Shown here: piece by piece, positions 35,748-46,659 of the stretch | Layout of the letters: every line of letters starts with the position of its first letter | How positions within the stretch are numbered: position 1 is the first letter of the stretch | From: Bradyrhizobium sp. Rc3b | GTDB lineage: Bacteria > Pseudomonadota > Alphaproteobacteria > Rhizobiales > Xanthobacteraceae | Assembly: GCF_900114915.1 (NCBI RefSeq) | Contig: NZ_FOUS01000002.1 | Span: 372,001 to 436,000 of the forward strand | Length of the DNA: 64,000 nt | Direction: 5' to 3' | Made by a program: the position numbers and the translations under genes | The notes under the pieces: generated by a model | The model's input: the letters and a program-made list of their open reading frames with translations, nothing else | Database searches by the model: none | Told to the model about the DNA's origin: nothing

Positions 35748-36110
35748 ATGCCCTATGTCGATGGTTTCGTTCTGGCTGTGCCGAAGGACAAGATCGAGGC
35801 CTACAAGACGCTGTCGACGACCGCCTGCGCGCTCTGGATGGAGCACGGCGCGCTCGATTATGTCGAATGCGTCGCTGACGATGTCCCCTATGGCGAGCTC
35901 ACCTCGTTTCCGCGCGCGGTGATGGCGAAGGAGGACGAGGTCGTGGTGTTCGCCTGGATCGTCTACCGCGACCGGGAGACCCGCGATGCCGTCAACAAGA
36001 AGGTGATGGAGGACCCGCGGCTGAAGATGGAGGGCATGCCGTTCGACGGCAAGCGCATGATCTATGGCGGCTTCACGACCTTGCTCCGGGCGAGCGACGT
36101 CGTCAGCTGA
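35748..36110 (+). CDS. DUF1428 protein
   Basis: A 120-residue protein of the DUF1428 family (dimeric ferredoxin-like fold, YbaA-like). Seen: MPYVDGFVLAVPKDKIEAY at the start, WMEHGALDYVECVADDV in the middle and MPFDGKRMIYGGF near the end, all typical. Function not established. ATG 35748 has AAGGAG seven bases upstream. It follows the tRNA gene but has its own start signals; no operon partner is visible. Confidence 0.88.
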   Translation: MPYVDGFVLAVPKDKIEAYKTLSTTACALWMEHGALDYVECVADDVPYGELTSFPRAVMAKEDEVVVFAWIVYRDRETRDAVNKKVMEDPRLKMEGMPFDGKRMIYGGFTTLLRASDVVS

Positions 36111-36320
36111 CAGGCGGGGGAGAAAGCCTATCTCGGAGGCGCGCGGTCGACTTCGGCCTGCAGCAGCAGCAACAGGCAGCCGGCGAGCCGCGCCTCCATC
36201 ACCGAATACACGCTGCTGATCGACGGGGCTGCTGCACGCCGTCACCATCACAATGACCAGCGGCTCGATGGCGATGCCGTCGGCAACGCGCAGATGGCGA
36301 GGCAGTAACGGGGACTTGCG

Positions 36321-36887
36321 TTACTTGATCTTGTCGTAAGCGGAAGCGAAATCGCCCAGCGGCATCGGAATCGCGATCGTCTCCTTGGCCATGTTCTGGA
36401 AGGAGACTTTGAGCTGCTTGCCCGACCGCAACGCGGCAAGCAGATCCGGCGCGATCGGCGCCGAGGCGTAGCAGCCGCGGTTCTCGCAGGTCTGGATCTG
36501 GAGATCGACCGTCTTGCCCTCGTCGACCTGGAGCTTGGCGCCGATGGGAAGGTTGAGGCCGAGCGGCAATTGCAGCAGCGCCACCGGCGTGCGGGTGTCG
36601 GGCGCGATGCGGATGTTGATCAGCACGATGGTCTGGCCGGTCTTTGTCAGCACCGCGTTCTGCTCCATCGCACATTCGAGCGGCGCGTCACGGCTGGCGC
36701 TGGTGCAGCGCACGATCCAGCCGGGCTGTTGCGCCGGCGCGCCGTCAGCCTGTGGCTGCGTCGGAGCCGGTGCCGGCTGCGCCGCAGGAGCGGGAGCGTT
36801 CTTCTTGGCGGCTTGTTGGGCATGCGCGGCGCCCAAGGGCAACAGGACAGCTGCGGTGAGGGCGACAAGTCTGGATTGCATGAGCAT
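36321..36887 (-). CDS. Invasion-associated locus B (IalB) family protein
   Basis: A 188-residue periplasmic protein: signal peptide to about residue 24 (PLGAAHA/QQ), a Pro/Ala-rich linker (25-53), then the IalB domain starting GWIVRCTSAS and ending QTCENRGCYASAPIAPDLLAALRSGK. Cysteines in the domain probably form disulfides. IalB was named in Bartonella for its role in erythrocyte invasion, but the family is common in free-living Rhizobiales and its job there is unknown. ATG 36887 or 36881 may be the start. It lies downstream of the MdtABC-type pump genes on the same strand. Confidence 0.85.
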   Translation of the reverse strand: MLMQSRLVALTAAVLLPLGAAHAQQAAKKNAPAPAAQPAPAPTQPQADGAPAQQPGWIVRCTSASRDAPLECAMEQNAVLTKTGQTIVLINIRIAPDTRTPVALLQLPLGLNLPIGAKLQVDEGKTVDLQIQTCENRGCYASAPIAPDLLAALRSGKQLKVSFQNMAKETIAIPMPLGDFASAYDKIK

Positions 36888-36953
36888 GGCGAAACCGCGT
36901 TGGCGTGAACCGGGGGCCTCGCTGTAGCGTCGCCGGAAGCGCCGTGCAAGCCG

Positions 36954-39900
36954 CTACTCGGCAGCTTCCTTAACGGTGCCGTGCTCCACCGCCTCGCCGC
37001 CTTCGCCGTCACCCGAACGGCCCCAGCCCGAGAACCAGTTGTTGAGCTCGTCGAGATAGAGATAGACCACCGGCGTGGTGAACAGCGTCAGCGCCTGGCT
37101 GACGATCAGGCCGCCGACCATGGCGTAGCCGAGCGGCTGGCGGATCTCGGCGCCGGTGCCGTGACCGAGCATCAGCGGCACGCCGCCGAGCAGCGCGGCC
37201 ATCGTCGTCATCATGATCGGGCGGAAGCGGAGCAGGGCGGCCTGGCGGATCGATTCCGCCGGCGTCTTGTGCTCGTCGCGTTCGGCGGCGATGGCGAAGT
37301 CGACCATCATGATGCCGTTCTTCTTCACGATGCCGATCAGGAGAATGATTCCGATCAAGGCAATGAGGCTGAAGTCGAACCCGGCCGCCATCAGGATCGC
37401 GAGCGCGCCGACGCCGGCCGAGGGCAGCGTCGACAGAATCGTGATCGGATGGATATAGCTCTCGTAGAGGATGCCGAGGATCAGGTAGACCACGACCAGC
37501 GCCGCAAGGATCAGCAGCGGCACGGTGCCGAGCGATTGCTGGAACGCCTGCGCCGTGCCCTGGAAGCTCGAGTTCAGCGTCGGCGGCGCGCCGAGCTCGG
37601 CCATCGCCTTCTGCACGGCTTCCGTCGCCTGGCCGAGCGCGACGCCCTGGCCGAGGTTGAAGCTGATGGTGATCGCCGGGAATTGGCCCTGGTGGCTGAT
37701 CGAAAGCGGACGGACCGGATCGGTGGTCCAGGTCGCGAAGGTCGACAGCGGCACCTGGTCGCCGGTCAGCGGCGACTTCAGATAGAGCTTGTTCAGGCTG
37801 TCGAGATTGCCCTGCATCTCCGGCAGGATCTCCAGGATCACCTTGTAGGTGTTGAGCTGGGTGAAATACTGCGTGACCTGTCGTTGTCCGAAGGCATCAT
37901 ACAGCGTGTCGTCGATCAGCTGCGGCTGGATGCCGTAGCGCGCGGCGGTGTCGCGGTTGATCTTGAGCTGGACCGTGGTGCCCTGGGTCTGCTGGTCGGT
38001 CGCGACGTCGCGCAGCTCCGGCAGCGTCTGCATCTTGGCGAGGATTTTCGGCGCCCACTCGTTGAGCTCGGCGAGGTCGGCGTCCTGCAAGGTGAACTCG
38101 AATTGGGTGCGCGTCGGCCGCCCGCCGAGCCGCACGTCCTGGGCCGCCTGCATGTAGACGCGGGCGCCCTCGACCTTGTCGAACTGCGGACGCAGTCGCG
38201 CGATGATCTGCTGAGCCGAGGCATCGCGCTTGTCGCGAGCCTTCAGCGTGATGAATATGTTGCCGTTGTTGCCGGCGCGGCCGCTGCCGCCGATCGACAT
38301 GGCGACGCTGGCAACATCGGGATCGGCGAGGATGATCTTACCGAGCTGTTCCTGACGCCGGGTCATCTCCTTGAACGAAATGTCCTGCGAGGCTTCCGAA
38401 GTCGCCGTGATCAGGCCGACATCCTGCTGCGGGAAGAATCCCTTCGGGATCAGGACGAACAAATAGATCGACAGTCCGAGCGTGGCGAAGAAGATCGCCA
38501 GCGTGGTGCGCCGCCAGGCCAGGGCGTGATCGAGAACGTATTCGTAGCCGCGCAGCATCGCATCGAAGGCGCGCTCGCTCCATTGATAGAAGCGACCGTG
38601 GCGCACCTCGCCATGGGCGCGCAGGAAGCGCGAAGCCATCATCGGCGTCAGGGTCAGCGACACGAACATCGAGACGAAGATGGTCATCGCCAGCACGACG
38701 GCGAATTCGCGGAACAGGCGCCCGATGATGCCGCCCATCAAGAGCAGCGGGATCAGCACCGCGACCAGCGAGATGCTGATCGACACGATGGTGAAGCCGA
38801 TTTCCTTCGAGCCACGGAAGGCAGCCGCCATCGGCGATTCGCCTTCCTCGATGTAGCGCGTGATGTTCTCGAGCATCACGATGGCATCGTCGACGACGAA
38901 TCCGACCGCGATGGTGAGCGCCATCAGCGACAGATTGTCGAGCGAATAGCCGACGACCCACATCAGCGCGCAGGCGCCGAGCAGCGCCAGCGGAACCGTG
39001 ATGGCGGGAATGACGGTGGCCCAGAAGCTGCGCAGGAAGATGAAGATGACCATGACCACGAGCGCGATGGTCAGCAGCAAGGTGAACTGGACGTCCTCGA
39101 CCGCGGCGCGGATGGTCGTGGTACGGTCGCTGATGAGCTCGATCTTGATGGCGGGCGGGATCGCCGCCACGAGGCGGGGCAGGGTCGCCTTGATCCGATC
39201 GACGGTCTCGATGACGTTGGCGCCCGGCTGCTTGAAGATCACCAGGAACACGCCGCGCTTGCCGTTGGCCCAGGCCGCCTGCTTGGCGTCTTCAGCGGCG
39301 CTGACCGCCTGGCCGATGTCGCGGATTCGCAACGGAGCGCCGTTGCGATAGGCGATGATGACGTCGTTCCAGTCCTTCGCGTGCGTGAGCTGGTCGTTGG
39401 CGTAGATCGTGTAGGCGCGCTTCTCGCCGTCGATATTGCCCTTCGGACTGTCGACCGTGGTGATCGCGATCTGGCTGCGTACGTCCTCCATCGACAGGCC
39501 CTTGGCGACCAGTTTCGCGGGATCGACCTGAACGCGGATGGAGGGTTTCTGCTGGCCGCCGATGAAGACCTGGGCGACGCCGGAGAGCTGGCTGATCTGC
39601 TGGGCGAGCTGGGCGTCGACCGCGTCGCTGACGCTGGTCAGAGGCAACGTCTCCGATGTCGCCGACAGCAGCAGGATCGGCGCATCGGCCGGGTTGACCT
39701 TGCGGTAGGTCGGCGGCGAGGGAAGATTCTTCGGCAACTGGCCGCTGGCGGCGTTGATGGCACCCTGCACGTCATTGGCAGCACCGTCGATGCTGCGGTT
39801 GAGATCGAACTGGATGGTGATCGACGCGGTGCCCAGATAGCTCGTCGAGGTCATCTGCGCGATGCCGGGAATCTGGGCGAACTGCCGCTCCAGCGGCTGC

Positions 39901-40100
39901 GCCACCGACGAAGCCATCGTCTCGGGACTGCCGCCCGGCAAATTGGCGGTGATCTGGATGGTCGGGAAGTCGACCTGCGGCAGCGGTGCGACCGGGAGCA
40001 GGGGATAGGCGACGAGACCGACGAAGAGGATGCCGGCCATCAGCAGCGAGGTGCCGATGGGATAACGGATGAAAGGTGCCGAAATCCCGCCCTCGGTCAT
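36954..40100 (-). CDS. RND efflux permease, MdtB/MdtC type
   Basis: A 1048-residue RND transporter closer to MdtB/MdtC than to AcrB: N terminus APFIRYPIGTSLLMAGILFVG, VAPLPQVDFPTIQI, TM4 motif GFVVDDAIVMLENITR with two proton-relay Asp, and GIVKKNGIMMVDFAI with the lysine. In E. coli two different permeases (MdtB and MdtC) combine; here only one is encoded, so it should work as a homotrimer. Its start overlaps the adaptor's stop (ATGA), meaning translational coupling. It exports drugs or metabolites from inner membrane and periplasm. Confidence 0.92.
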   Translation of the reverse strand: MTEGGISAPFIRYPIGTSLLMAGILFVGLVAYPLLPVAPLPQVDFPTIQITANLPGGSPETMASSVAQPLERQFAQIPGIAQMTSTSYLGTASITIQFDLNRSIDGAANDVQGAINAASGQLPKNLPSPPTYRKVNPADAPILLLSATSETLPLTSVSDAVDAQLAQQISQLSGVAQVFIGGQQKPSIRVQVDPAKLVAKGLSMEDVRSQIAITTVDSPKGNIDGEKRAYTIYANDQLTHAKDWNDVIIAYRNGAPLRIRDIGQAVSAAEDAKQAAWANGKRGVFLVIFKQPGANVIETVDRIKATLPRLVAAIPPAIKIELISDRTTTIRAAVEDVQFTLLLTIALVVMVIFIFLRSFWATVIPAITVPLALLGACALMWVVGYSLDNLSLMALTIAVGFVVDDAIVMLENITRYIEEGESPMAAAFRGSKEIGFTIVSISISLVAVLIPLLLMGGIIGRLFREFAVVLAMTIFVSMFVSLTLTPMMASRFLRAHGEVRHGRFYQWSERAFDAMLRGYEYVLDHALAWRRTTLAIFFATLGLSIYLFVLIPKGFFPQQDVGLITATSEASQDISFKEMTRRQEQLGKIILADPDVASVAMSIGGSGRAGNNGNIFITLKARDKRDASAQQIIARLRPQFDKVEGARVYMQAAQDVRLGGRPTRTQFEFTLQDADLAELNEWAPKILAKMQTLPELRDVATDQQTQGTTVQLKINRDTAARYGIQPQLIDDTLYDAFGQRQVTQYFTQLNTYKVILEILPEMQGNLDSLNKLYLKSPLTGDQVPLSTFATWTTDPVRPLSISHQGQFPAITISFNLGQGVALGQATEAVQKAMAELGAPPTLNSSFQGTAQAFQQSLGTVPLLILAALVVVYLILGILYESYIHPITILSTLPSAGVGALAILMAAGFDFSLIALIGIILLIGIVKKNGIMMVDFAIAAERDEHKTPAESIRQAALLRFRPIMMTTMAALLGGVPLMLGHGTGAEIRQPLGYAMVGGLIVSQALTLFTTPVVYLYLDELNNWFSGWGRSGDGEGGEAVEHGTVKEAAE

Positions 40101-41278
40101 TCCTGTCGTACCTTGTTCTGGGCGTTCTGGGCCGGGTTCGAACTCGCCACCGCCGTCGAGACGAGGCTTCCGGGCTGCACCTTGAACTGGCCGCCGGTGA
40201 TCACCTGCTGACCGGGGCTCAGCCCTTCTTCGATGACCGAATGTCCATCGATAGCGTAGGTGACCTTGACCTTGTGCACCTCGGCCTTGTTGTCCTGATT
40301 GACGGTATAAGCGTAGAGGCCGTTGGTCGAATGCTGGACCGCGTCATCCGGAACCACGGTCGCATCCTTCAGCGTCCGCACCAGAAGCCGCGTCGAAACC
40401 GACTGGCCCGGCCACAGCGTGTGGTCCCTGTTGTCGAACACCGCCTTGAGCCGGATCGTTCCGCTGCTGGTGTCGACCTGGTTGTTGATGACCGCAAGCT
40501 TGCCCTCGGCCAGCGTCTTCTTGCCGTCGGTGGTGAAGGCGATCACCTTGAGCGCGCCGCTCTTCTGGCCTTCGGTGATATAGGGCAGCTGGTCTTCCGG
40601 CGCGGTGAAGATCACGGAGATCGGCTCGACTTGCGAGATCGTGACGATGCCCGTCTGCGTCGAGGCGTTGACGATGTTGCCGATGTCGACCTGGCGCAGG
40701 CCGGCGACGCCGGTGATCGGCGCCTTGACCTGGGTGTAGTCGAGCTGGGTCTGGGCGTTGGCGATCGCGGCGTCATCGGCGGCGATCTGGGCGGTGAGCT
40801 GGGCGACGGTCGTGCGCTGGGTGTCGACCCGCTGGGCGGTCGCGAATTCGCCGAGCTTCGTGGCGCGCTGAAGTTCGAGATTGGCGTTGGCCAGACTAGC
40901 CTCGTCCTGCGCCTTCTTGGCCTTGGCTTGGTCGAGCGTGGCTTGATAGGGACGGGGATCGATCGAGACCAGAAGCTCGCCCTGCTGGACGATCTGGCCT
41001 TCGCGGAAGGCGAGCTTGTCGATCTGGCCATCCACGCGGGTGCGGACTTGCACGGTGTTGAACCCCTGAACCGTGCCGAGACCGGTCAGATAGACCGGGA
41101 AATCGACCTTCTGGACCGGGGCAATGCTGACGGGGACGGCGGGCGGGCGGGGTGGACCCTTCTGGGCGGTCTGGGTTTTTCCAGCCTGGGAGGCGTCGAA
41201 TTTCTGCCAACCATAGTAACCCGCGGAGGCCACGGCCGCGATGATCAGAATCCAGAGGATCGGCCGGGACTTTTTCAT
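40097..41278 (-). CDS. RND efflux periplasmic adaptor, MdtA type
   Basis: A 393-residue membrane fusion protein: N-terminal anchor (PILWILIIAAVASAGYYGW), lipoyl half FNTVQVRTRVDGQIDKLAFREGQIVQQGELLVSIDPRPYQ, helical hairpin with repeated Ala/Gln/Asp (about 110-165), second lipoyl half LDYTQVKAPITGVAGLR, then beta-barrel. The IDPRPYQA and DIGNIV motifs are typical of MdtA. It is coupled to the permease gene by a four-base overlap. A probable promoter lies at 41349-41377. Confidence 0.92.
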   Translation of the reverse strand: MKKSRPILWILIIAAVASAGYYGWQKFDASQAGKTQTAQKGPPRPPAVPVSIAPVQKVDFPVYLTGLGTVQGFNTVQVRTRVDGQIDKLAFREGQIVQQGELLVSIDPRPYQATLDQAKAKKAQDEASLANANLELQRATKLGEFATAQRVDTQRTTVAQLTAQIAADDAAIANAQTQLDYTQVKAPITGVAGLRQVDIGNIVNASTQTGIVTISQVEPISVIFTAPEDQLPYITEGQKSGALKVIAFTTDGKKTLAEGKLAVINNQVDTSSGTIRLKAVFDNRDHTLWPGQSVSTRLLVRTLKDATVVPDDAVQHSTNGLYAYTVNQDNKAEVHKVKVTYAIDGHSVIEEGLSPGQQVITGGQFKVQPGSLVSTAVASSNPAQNAQNKVRQE

Positions 41279-41656
41279 ATCGTCTCGTGTCGGCTCTTGT
41301 GCCCTCAGCTACGAATTATTGGGGCAATCGTAGGGTTCCAGAGCGTTTGTATAATACACGCCAAGTTCCAGTGTAAACAGCACTATCAGTTGAGAATCCT
41401 AAACAATTGGAAAGCTTTGCACCGTCTGGGCAGAGGTCTGGCGCGGCGGTGTGCAGTGCTGCATTTTCCCGGCAGGCGCGATCGGCGAACACACCTCAAG
41501 CAGCACTCCCGGACGGTGTGCTCGGGCCGAATGGCGCCGGGTCGAGCCGCCGGTCGGTATCGGTAACAAGAATGGTTCTAAGTCGGGCGGAAGCCGTTTC
41601 GGTTGTCAGGGATTTCAGCATCGTCCATATCGGCGCCGCCACAACGGGAGCGCAGG
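41279..41656. other. Intergenic region of about 380 bases upstream of mdtA-type gene
   Basis: No gene is supported. The left half, with lower GC (about 41320-41415), holds the likely minus-strand promoter of the adaptor gene. The right half shows open frames without ribosome sites or coding bias, and leads into the small gene at 41657. No regulator is encoded here, so control of this pump is not visible. Confidence 0.4.
41349..41377 (-). promoter_or_regulatory. Sigma-70-like promoter of the MdtAB-type operon
   Basis: On the minus strand TTTACA (41377-41372) is followed after 17 bases by TTATAC (41354-41349), about 70 bases before the adaptor ATG. A TATTAT box two bases upstream of TTATAC is an alternative. 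Confidence 0.4.
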
Positions 41657-41896
41657 ATGGACGAGCTGAACGGCAAGCTGATCGCGTGTCAGATTCTGAT
41701 CACGGGATTGATCGCGCGTGTCGCCAATGAGCAGCGTGATCCCTTGCGCTTCCTCACCGACTTCCGGGACGAGATCAAAGCGGTCGTGAGCGGCGTCAAC
41801 ATCGCCGGCATGGACTCAACCGATCGCGTGCGCGCTGTTGCGCTGAAAACCGTCGACGAATTGTTTTCGCTGATGAAGCCGCCGAGCAGCGATTGA
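41657..41896 (+). CDS. Small hypothetical protein
   Basis: A 79-residue, mostly helical protein: MDELNGKLIACQILITGLIARVAN, then DPLRFLTDFRDEIKAVVSG and a C-terminal helix VRAVALKTVDELFSLMK. No membrane segment, one cysteine. The ATG has GGGAGCGCAGG upstream and codon use is normal. It lies just before the ICE-like repeats, but its stop precedes them so it is not part of the iron operon. Function unknown. Confidence 0.6.
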   Translation: MDELNGKLIACQILITGLIARVANEQRDPLRFLTDFRDEIKAVVSGVNIAGMDSTDRVRAVALKTVDELFSLMKPPSSD

Positions 41897-41941
41897 TGCT
41901 GTGAGCGAGCCATCGATTGCCCGGCCTTCGGTGCGCTGTTT

Positions 41942-42006
41942 TTTAGAACGAGTCCAATATCAGTTTAGAACGATTTCAAACTGTAATTTAGAATTGTTTT
42001 GAACTG
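41942..42006 (+). promoter_or_regulatory. Three phased TTTAGAA motifs, ICE/Irr-like control region
   Basis: TTTAGAA occurs at 41942, 41964 and 41987, 22 and 23 bases apart. The middle copy is an imperfect palindrome (CAGTTTAGAA, three bases, TTTCAAACTG). This is like the iron control element bound by Irr upstream of heme and iron uptake genes in Bradyrhizobium. It lies 102-167 bases before the siderophore receptor start. Confidence 0.65.
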
Positions 42007-42107
42007 GACCGATTCAAGGGTTCTTGCGAGGCGCTCGCATTGACCCGCTATTTTGCGGCCGATACCAACAACTCATCGTTCGTCAAAGTGAGTGAGCGAA
42101 CAGGAAG

Positions 42108-44522
42108 ATGGGGCGTTTGGTAATGGGGCAGGTGGTCGCACCGAAGTCGTTGCGTTCGGTCGCAGCATTCGGTCTGGTGGATGAAAAGTTCGCAGGTGTT
42201 TCCGGCAAGAAGGTCTCGGCAGTTGCGAGCTTGATCGCGGTGGCGTCGGTGTCGAGTGGCGCGCAGGCGCAGCAGTCCAACCTGCCGCCGGTAACGGTCG
42301 ATGCTCCCGTCGAACGTCCGCGTCCAACGTCGTCGAAGCCTTCGCCGGAGCAGGTCCGCGCCCGCAATGCGATTCGTCGCGCCGCGCAGCGCGAGCAGGC
42401 GGCACAGCAGACGGCGCCGACCACGCCGTCAGGCGCTCCCGACGGCAATCCCTATGCCGATCCGGCCGCGCCCTACAAGGTCGACCACGTCCAGGCCAGC
42501 GGCAAGTTTCCCGAGAAGATGCTGAACACGCCCAAGTCGATCACGGTGCTCAGCAAGGAAGTGCTCGAGGACAAGAACGCGACGACGCTGAAGGAGATCG
42601 GGCGCTCGACCGCGGGCGTGACGCTCGGCTCGGGCGAGGGCGGCAACGCGTTCGGCGACCGTTTCTTCATCCGCGGCTTCGATGCGCGCAACGACGTGTT
42701 CATCGACGGCATCCGCGATCCCGCGGTTTCCATCCGCGAGAACTTCTTCACCGAGCAGATCGAGATCCTGCGCGGGCCGGCATCCTCCTACGCCGGCCGC
42801 GGCACCGCCGGCGGTGCCATCAACATCGTCACCAAGCAGGCTGGCGACGTCAACTTCAAGCGCATGGACTCCGAGTTCGGCACCGATCAGACCAAGCGCG
42901 TCACGCTCGACGTCAACCAGGTCATCGACCCGACCTTCTCGGTGCGCACCGGCGGCCTGTTCCAGGATGCCAACGTCGCCGGCCGCGACTACGTGACCGA
43001 CAATCGCTGGGGCACCTTCATCTCGACCAAGTACACCCCGACCAACGACATCAAGATCACCACGAACTACGTCCACACCGACCTCAGCGGCCTGCCGGAT
43101 TTCGGCGTACCCTATTACAAGCAGGGCAATGTGCCGGTGACCTCGGCCGGCATTCCGCGCGGCAATTGGTACGGCTTCCTCAATCGCGACTTCCAGACGG
43201 CGCGGCAGGATTTCGGTACCGGCACGATCGAGTACAAGGTCAACGAGGCCATCACGCTGACCAGCAAGGTGCGCGGCGAGCACTCGGTGCTCAACTATAT
43301 CGGCACGCTGCCGCAGAATCCGAATACGACCAGCCCCAATCCGCTGCTCTGGACCACGACGGCGAGCGCGCAGAGCCGCTACCAGACCGTGGACGTGTGG
43401 GCCAACCAGAACGAGGCCACGTTCAAGCTCGACACCGGCGGGGTCAAGCACACCGCCGTGTTCGGAGTCGAATATTCGAACGAGAACATCTCGATCGACC
43501 GCTATGCCGGCCTCGCGTCGGAGCTGTCCGGCTCGCCCTTCACGAGCAACGGTGCCGTGACAGGGGTCAATCTCTACTCCCCGCAATACACCAACATTCC
43601 CTTCGGCATTCCGTCACTCCTCGGAAACCCGACGCGCTACGGCGTCAACACCAGCAGCGTCTATGTCATGGACACCGCGAACTGGCAGGACACGATCATC
43701 GTCAATGGCGGCGTGCGCTACGACGGCTACAGCCAGAGCGCGTCGAACAATTCGAGCTTCGTGAAGCAGAACGCGGATCTCGTGAACTACAACGTCGGCC
43801 TGGTCTACAAGCCGATGTCGATCGGCAGCATCTATGCAGCCTATGCGACCTCGGCCAATCCGTTCGGTTCGGAGCTTGACGCGACCGGCACCGATTACGG
43901 CGGCGTTCCGCCCAACTCGACCCTCTTGCTCGGGCCCGAGCGCAACAAGGCGATCGAGCTCGGCACCAAATGGGAACTCGCCGACCGCCACCTGCTGGTG
44001 ACCGGCGCGCTGTTCCAGACCACCAAGGACAACGCGCGCGAGACCGTCAACGGCCTGCTGACCTCGGGCGCTGCCTACAGGATCCAGGGCATCGACATCG
44101 AAGCCGAGGGCAAGATCACCGATCGTTGGAGCATCTTCGGCGGCCTGGTGCTGATGCAGTCCAAGGTCACCCAGAGCGGGGTTGCCTCCAATCTCGGCCT
44201 GCAGCTCGCCAACATTGCCCACCAGTCGTTCAGCATGCTGACCAAGTACAAGTTCGATGACGGCTGGGAGCTCGGCGGGCAGGCGGTGTACCGCTCGAAG
44301 GTTTACGGCGGCACGTTCGCGGCCAACACCAACGAGCTGCCGAGCTATTGGCGCTTCGATGCCTTCGTCGAGAAGAAGATCGACAAGAACTGGACCATGA
44401 AGTTCTACGCTCAGAACCTGACCAACAAGCTCTATTACGACTCGTTCTATCGCAGCAACGTACCGTTCGTAGCGGTCGCGCCCGGGCGCGCGTTCTATGT
44501 CGTGACGACAGCGAAGTTCTGA
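42108..44522 (+). CDS. TonB-dependent siderophore receptor (Fiu-like)
   Basis: An 804-residue outer-membrane receptor. A long N-terminal leader ends near GAQAQQ, followed by a TonB-box-like LPPVTVDAP, the plug domain ([64 protein letters not shown]) and a 22-strand barrel ending in Phe (FYVVTTAKF). The plug signature is that of catecholate-type receptors such as Fiu. ATG 42123 is a possible alternative start. It is the first gene of a five-gene operon with piuC, exbB, exbD and tonB and is preceded by ICE-like motifs, so expression should rise in iron shortage. Confidence 0.9.
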   Translation: MGRLVMGQVVAPKSLRSVAAFGLVDEKFAGVSGKKVSAVASLIAVASVSSGAQAQQSNLPPVTVDAPVERPRPTSSKPSPEQVRARNAIRRAAQREQAAQQTAPTTPSGAPDGNPYADPAAPYKVDHVQASGKFPEKMLNTPKSITVLSKEVLEDKNATTLKEIGRSTAGVTLGSGEGGNAFGDRFFIRGFDARNDVFIDGIRDPAVSIRENFFTEQIEILRGPASSYAGRGTAGGAINIVTKQAGDVNFKRMDSEFGTDQTKRVTLDVNQVIDPTFSVRTGGLFQDANVAGRDYVTDNRWGTFISTKYTPTNDIKITTNYVHTDLSGLPDFGVPYYKQGNVPVTSAGIPRGNWYGFLNRDFQTARQDFGTGTIEYKVNEAITLTSKVRGEHSVLNYIGTLPQNPNTTSPNPLLWTTTASAQSRYQTVDVWANQNEATFKLDTGGVKHTAVFGVEYSNENISIDRYAGLASELSGSPFTSNGAVTGVNLYSPQYTNIPFGIPSLLGNPTRYGVNTSSVYVMDTANWQDTIIVNGGVRYDGYSQSASNNSSFVKQNADLVNYNVGLVYKPMSIGSIYAAYATSANPFGSELDATGTDYGGVPPNSTLLLGPERNKAIELGTKWELADRHLLVTGALFQTTKDNARETVNGLLTSGAAYRIQGIDIEAEGKITDRWSIFGGLVLMQSKVTQSGVASNLGLQLANIAHQSFSMLTKYKFDDGWELGGQAVYRSKVYGGTFAANTNELPSYWRFDAFVEKKIDKNWTMKFYAQNLTNKLYYDSFYRSNVPFVAVAPGRAFYVVTTAKF

Positions 44523-44524
44523 TC

Positions 44525-45210
44525 ATGTTGACGTGCCTGCCAGGCGTTCTCAGCAAGGATGATGTGGCGGATTTCCGCCGCATCATGGACGCCAGCGAAT
44601 GGGAGGATGGCCGGTCCACCGCCGGCGCGCAGTCGGCGATGGTCAAGCGCAACGAGCAATTGCCGCCCGATAGCGAAGTCGCGCGAAAACTCGGCAACCG
44701 CATCATCTCGGCGCTGACATCGAACCCGCGCTTCATCGCGGCGGCTATACCGCTCCAGATCTTCCCGCCGCTGTTCAACCGCTATGCGGCGGATAGCGGC
44801 CACCATTTCGGCCTGCATGTCGACAATGCGATCCGCGGCGACCGTCTGACCGGCCTTCGCATCCGCACGGACCTCTCGGTGACGCTGTTCCTCGCCGAGC
44901 CGGAAGAGTACGACGGTGGCGAACTTGTGATCGAGGACACTTACGGCTCGCACGAAGTCAAGTTGCCAGCCGGCGACTGCGTGCTCTACCCCTCGACCAG
45001 CCTCCACCTCGTCACGCCGGTGACCAGGGGAACACGGGTTGCGTCTTTCTTCTGGCTTCAGAGCATGATACGGGACGATCAAGCCCGGAGCATGATCTTC
45101 GACCTCGACACCGCGATTCAGGCGCTGGTGGACCGGCTCGGGCGTGACGATCCCGAAACGGTCAAATTGACGGGTATCTATCACAACCTCATTCGCTACT
45201 GGGCCGAAGT

Positions 45211-45214
<4 letters not shown>
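44525..45214 (+). CDS. piuC: PKHD-type Fe(II)/2-oxoglutarate hydroxylase (PiuC/YbiX)
   Basis: A 229-residue dioxygenase. The iron triad is His98-x-Asp100 (LHVDNAI) and His161 (TSLHLVTPV), with Arg171 for 2-oxoglutarate (GTRVASFFW). [18 protein letters not shown] and RWSAGAQS-like segments match the YbiX/PiuC group, which is almost always beside TonB-dependent siderophore receptors, as here. The substrate is not established; modification of the siderophore or receptor is a usual guess. It starts three bases after the receptor stop and overlaps exbB by four bases. Confidence 0.9.
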
Positions 45215-46188
<974 letters not shown>

Positions 46189-46191
46189 GCC

Positions 46192-46650
46192 ATGGGCGTT
46201 TCGCTCGCAGACAACGACGGCGACGACGACGATTTCTCGGAAACGCATGACATCAACGTCACGCCGTTCATCGACGTCATCCTGGTGCTGCTGATCATCT
46301 TCATGGTCGCAGCGCCGCTCTCCACGGTCGACCTGCCGATCGATTTGCCGACGTCGAGCGCGACGCCGCAGAAGAAGCCGGACAAGCCGACCTATCTCAG
46401 CATCAAGCCCGATCTGACGCTTGCCCTCGGGGAGAACCCCGTTCACCGGGCCGAGCTGATCGGGACGCTCGACGGACTGTCCGACATGAGCAAGGACAAG
46501 TACGTCTTCCTGCGCGCCGATCGTTCGGTGCCGTACGGGGAGTTGATGGGCGTCATGGAGCTCCTGCGCTCAGGCGGCTATACGCGGGTGAAACTGGTGG
46601 CGCTGGAAGGCGCACCGGGAGCGCCTGCGGCAGGCACCGCTCAGCCTTAG
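46192..46650 (+). CDS. exbD: ExbD, TonB energising subunit
   Basis: A 152-residue single-pass protein. The membrane segment includes the essential aspartate in INVTPFIDVILVLLIIFMVAAP, followed by a periplasmic domain with LSIKPDLTLALGEN and YVFLRADRSVPYGELMGVMELLRSGGY. It forms the proton channel with ExbB. Three bases separate it from exbB and nine from tonB. The Asp-rich N terminus (NDGDDDDF) is a usual ExbD trait. Confidence 0.94.
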   Translation: MGVSLADNDGDDDDFSETHDINVTPFIDVILVLLIIFMVAAPLSTVDLPIDLPTSSATPQKKPDKPTYLSIKPDLTLALGENPVHRAELIGTLDGLSDMSKDKYVFLRADRSVPYGELMGVMELLRSGGYTRVKLVALEGAPGAPAAGTAQP

Positions 46651-46659
46651 AGGCCCGCT

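Noticed and set aside
36111..36320. Short minus-strand frames between DUF1428 and IalB genes
   Set aside because: No ribosome binding site, no consistent codon bias and frames are interrupted; a relic is possible but cannot be supported.
36981..40211. Open frame of more than 1000 codons antisense to the MdtB-type permease gene
   Set aside because: The translation is Arg/Asp/His/Gln-rich without any domain; the minus strand encodes a full RND permease. It is a GC-bias shadow.
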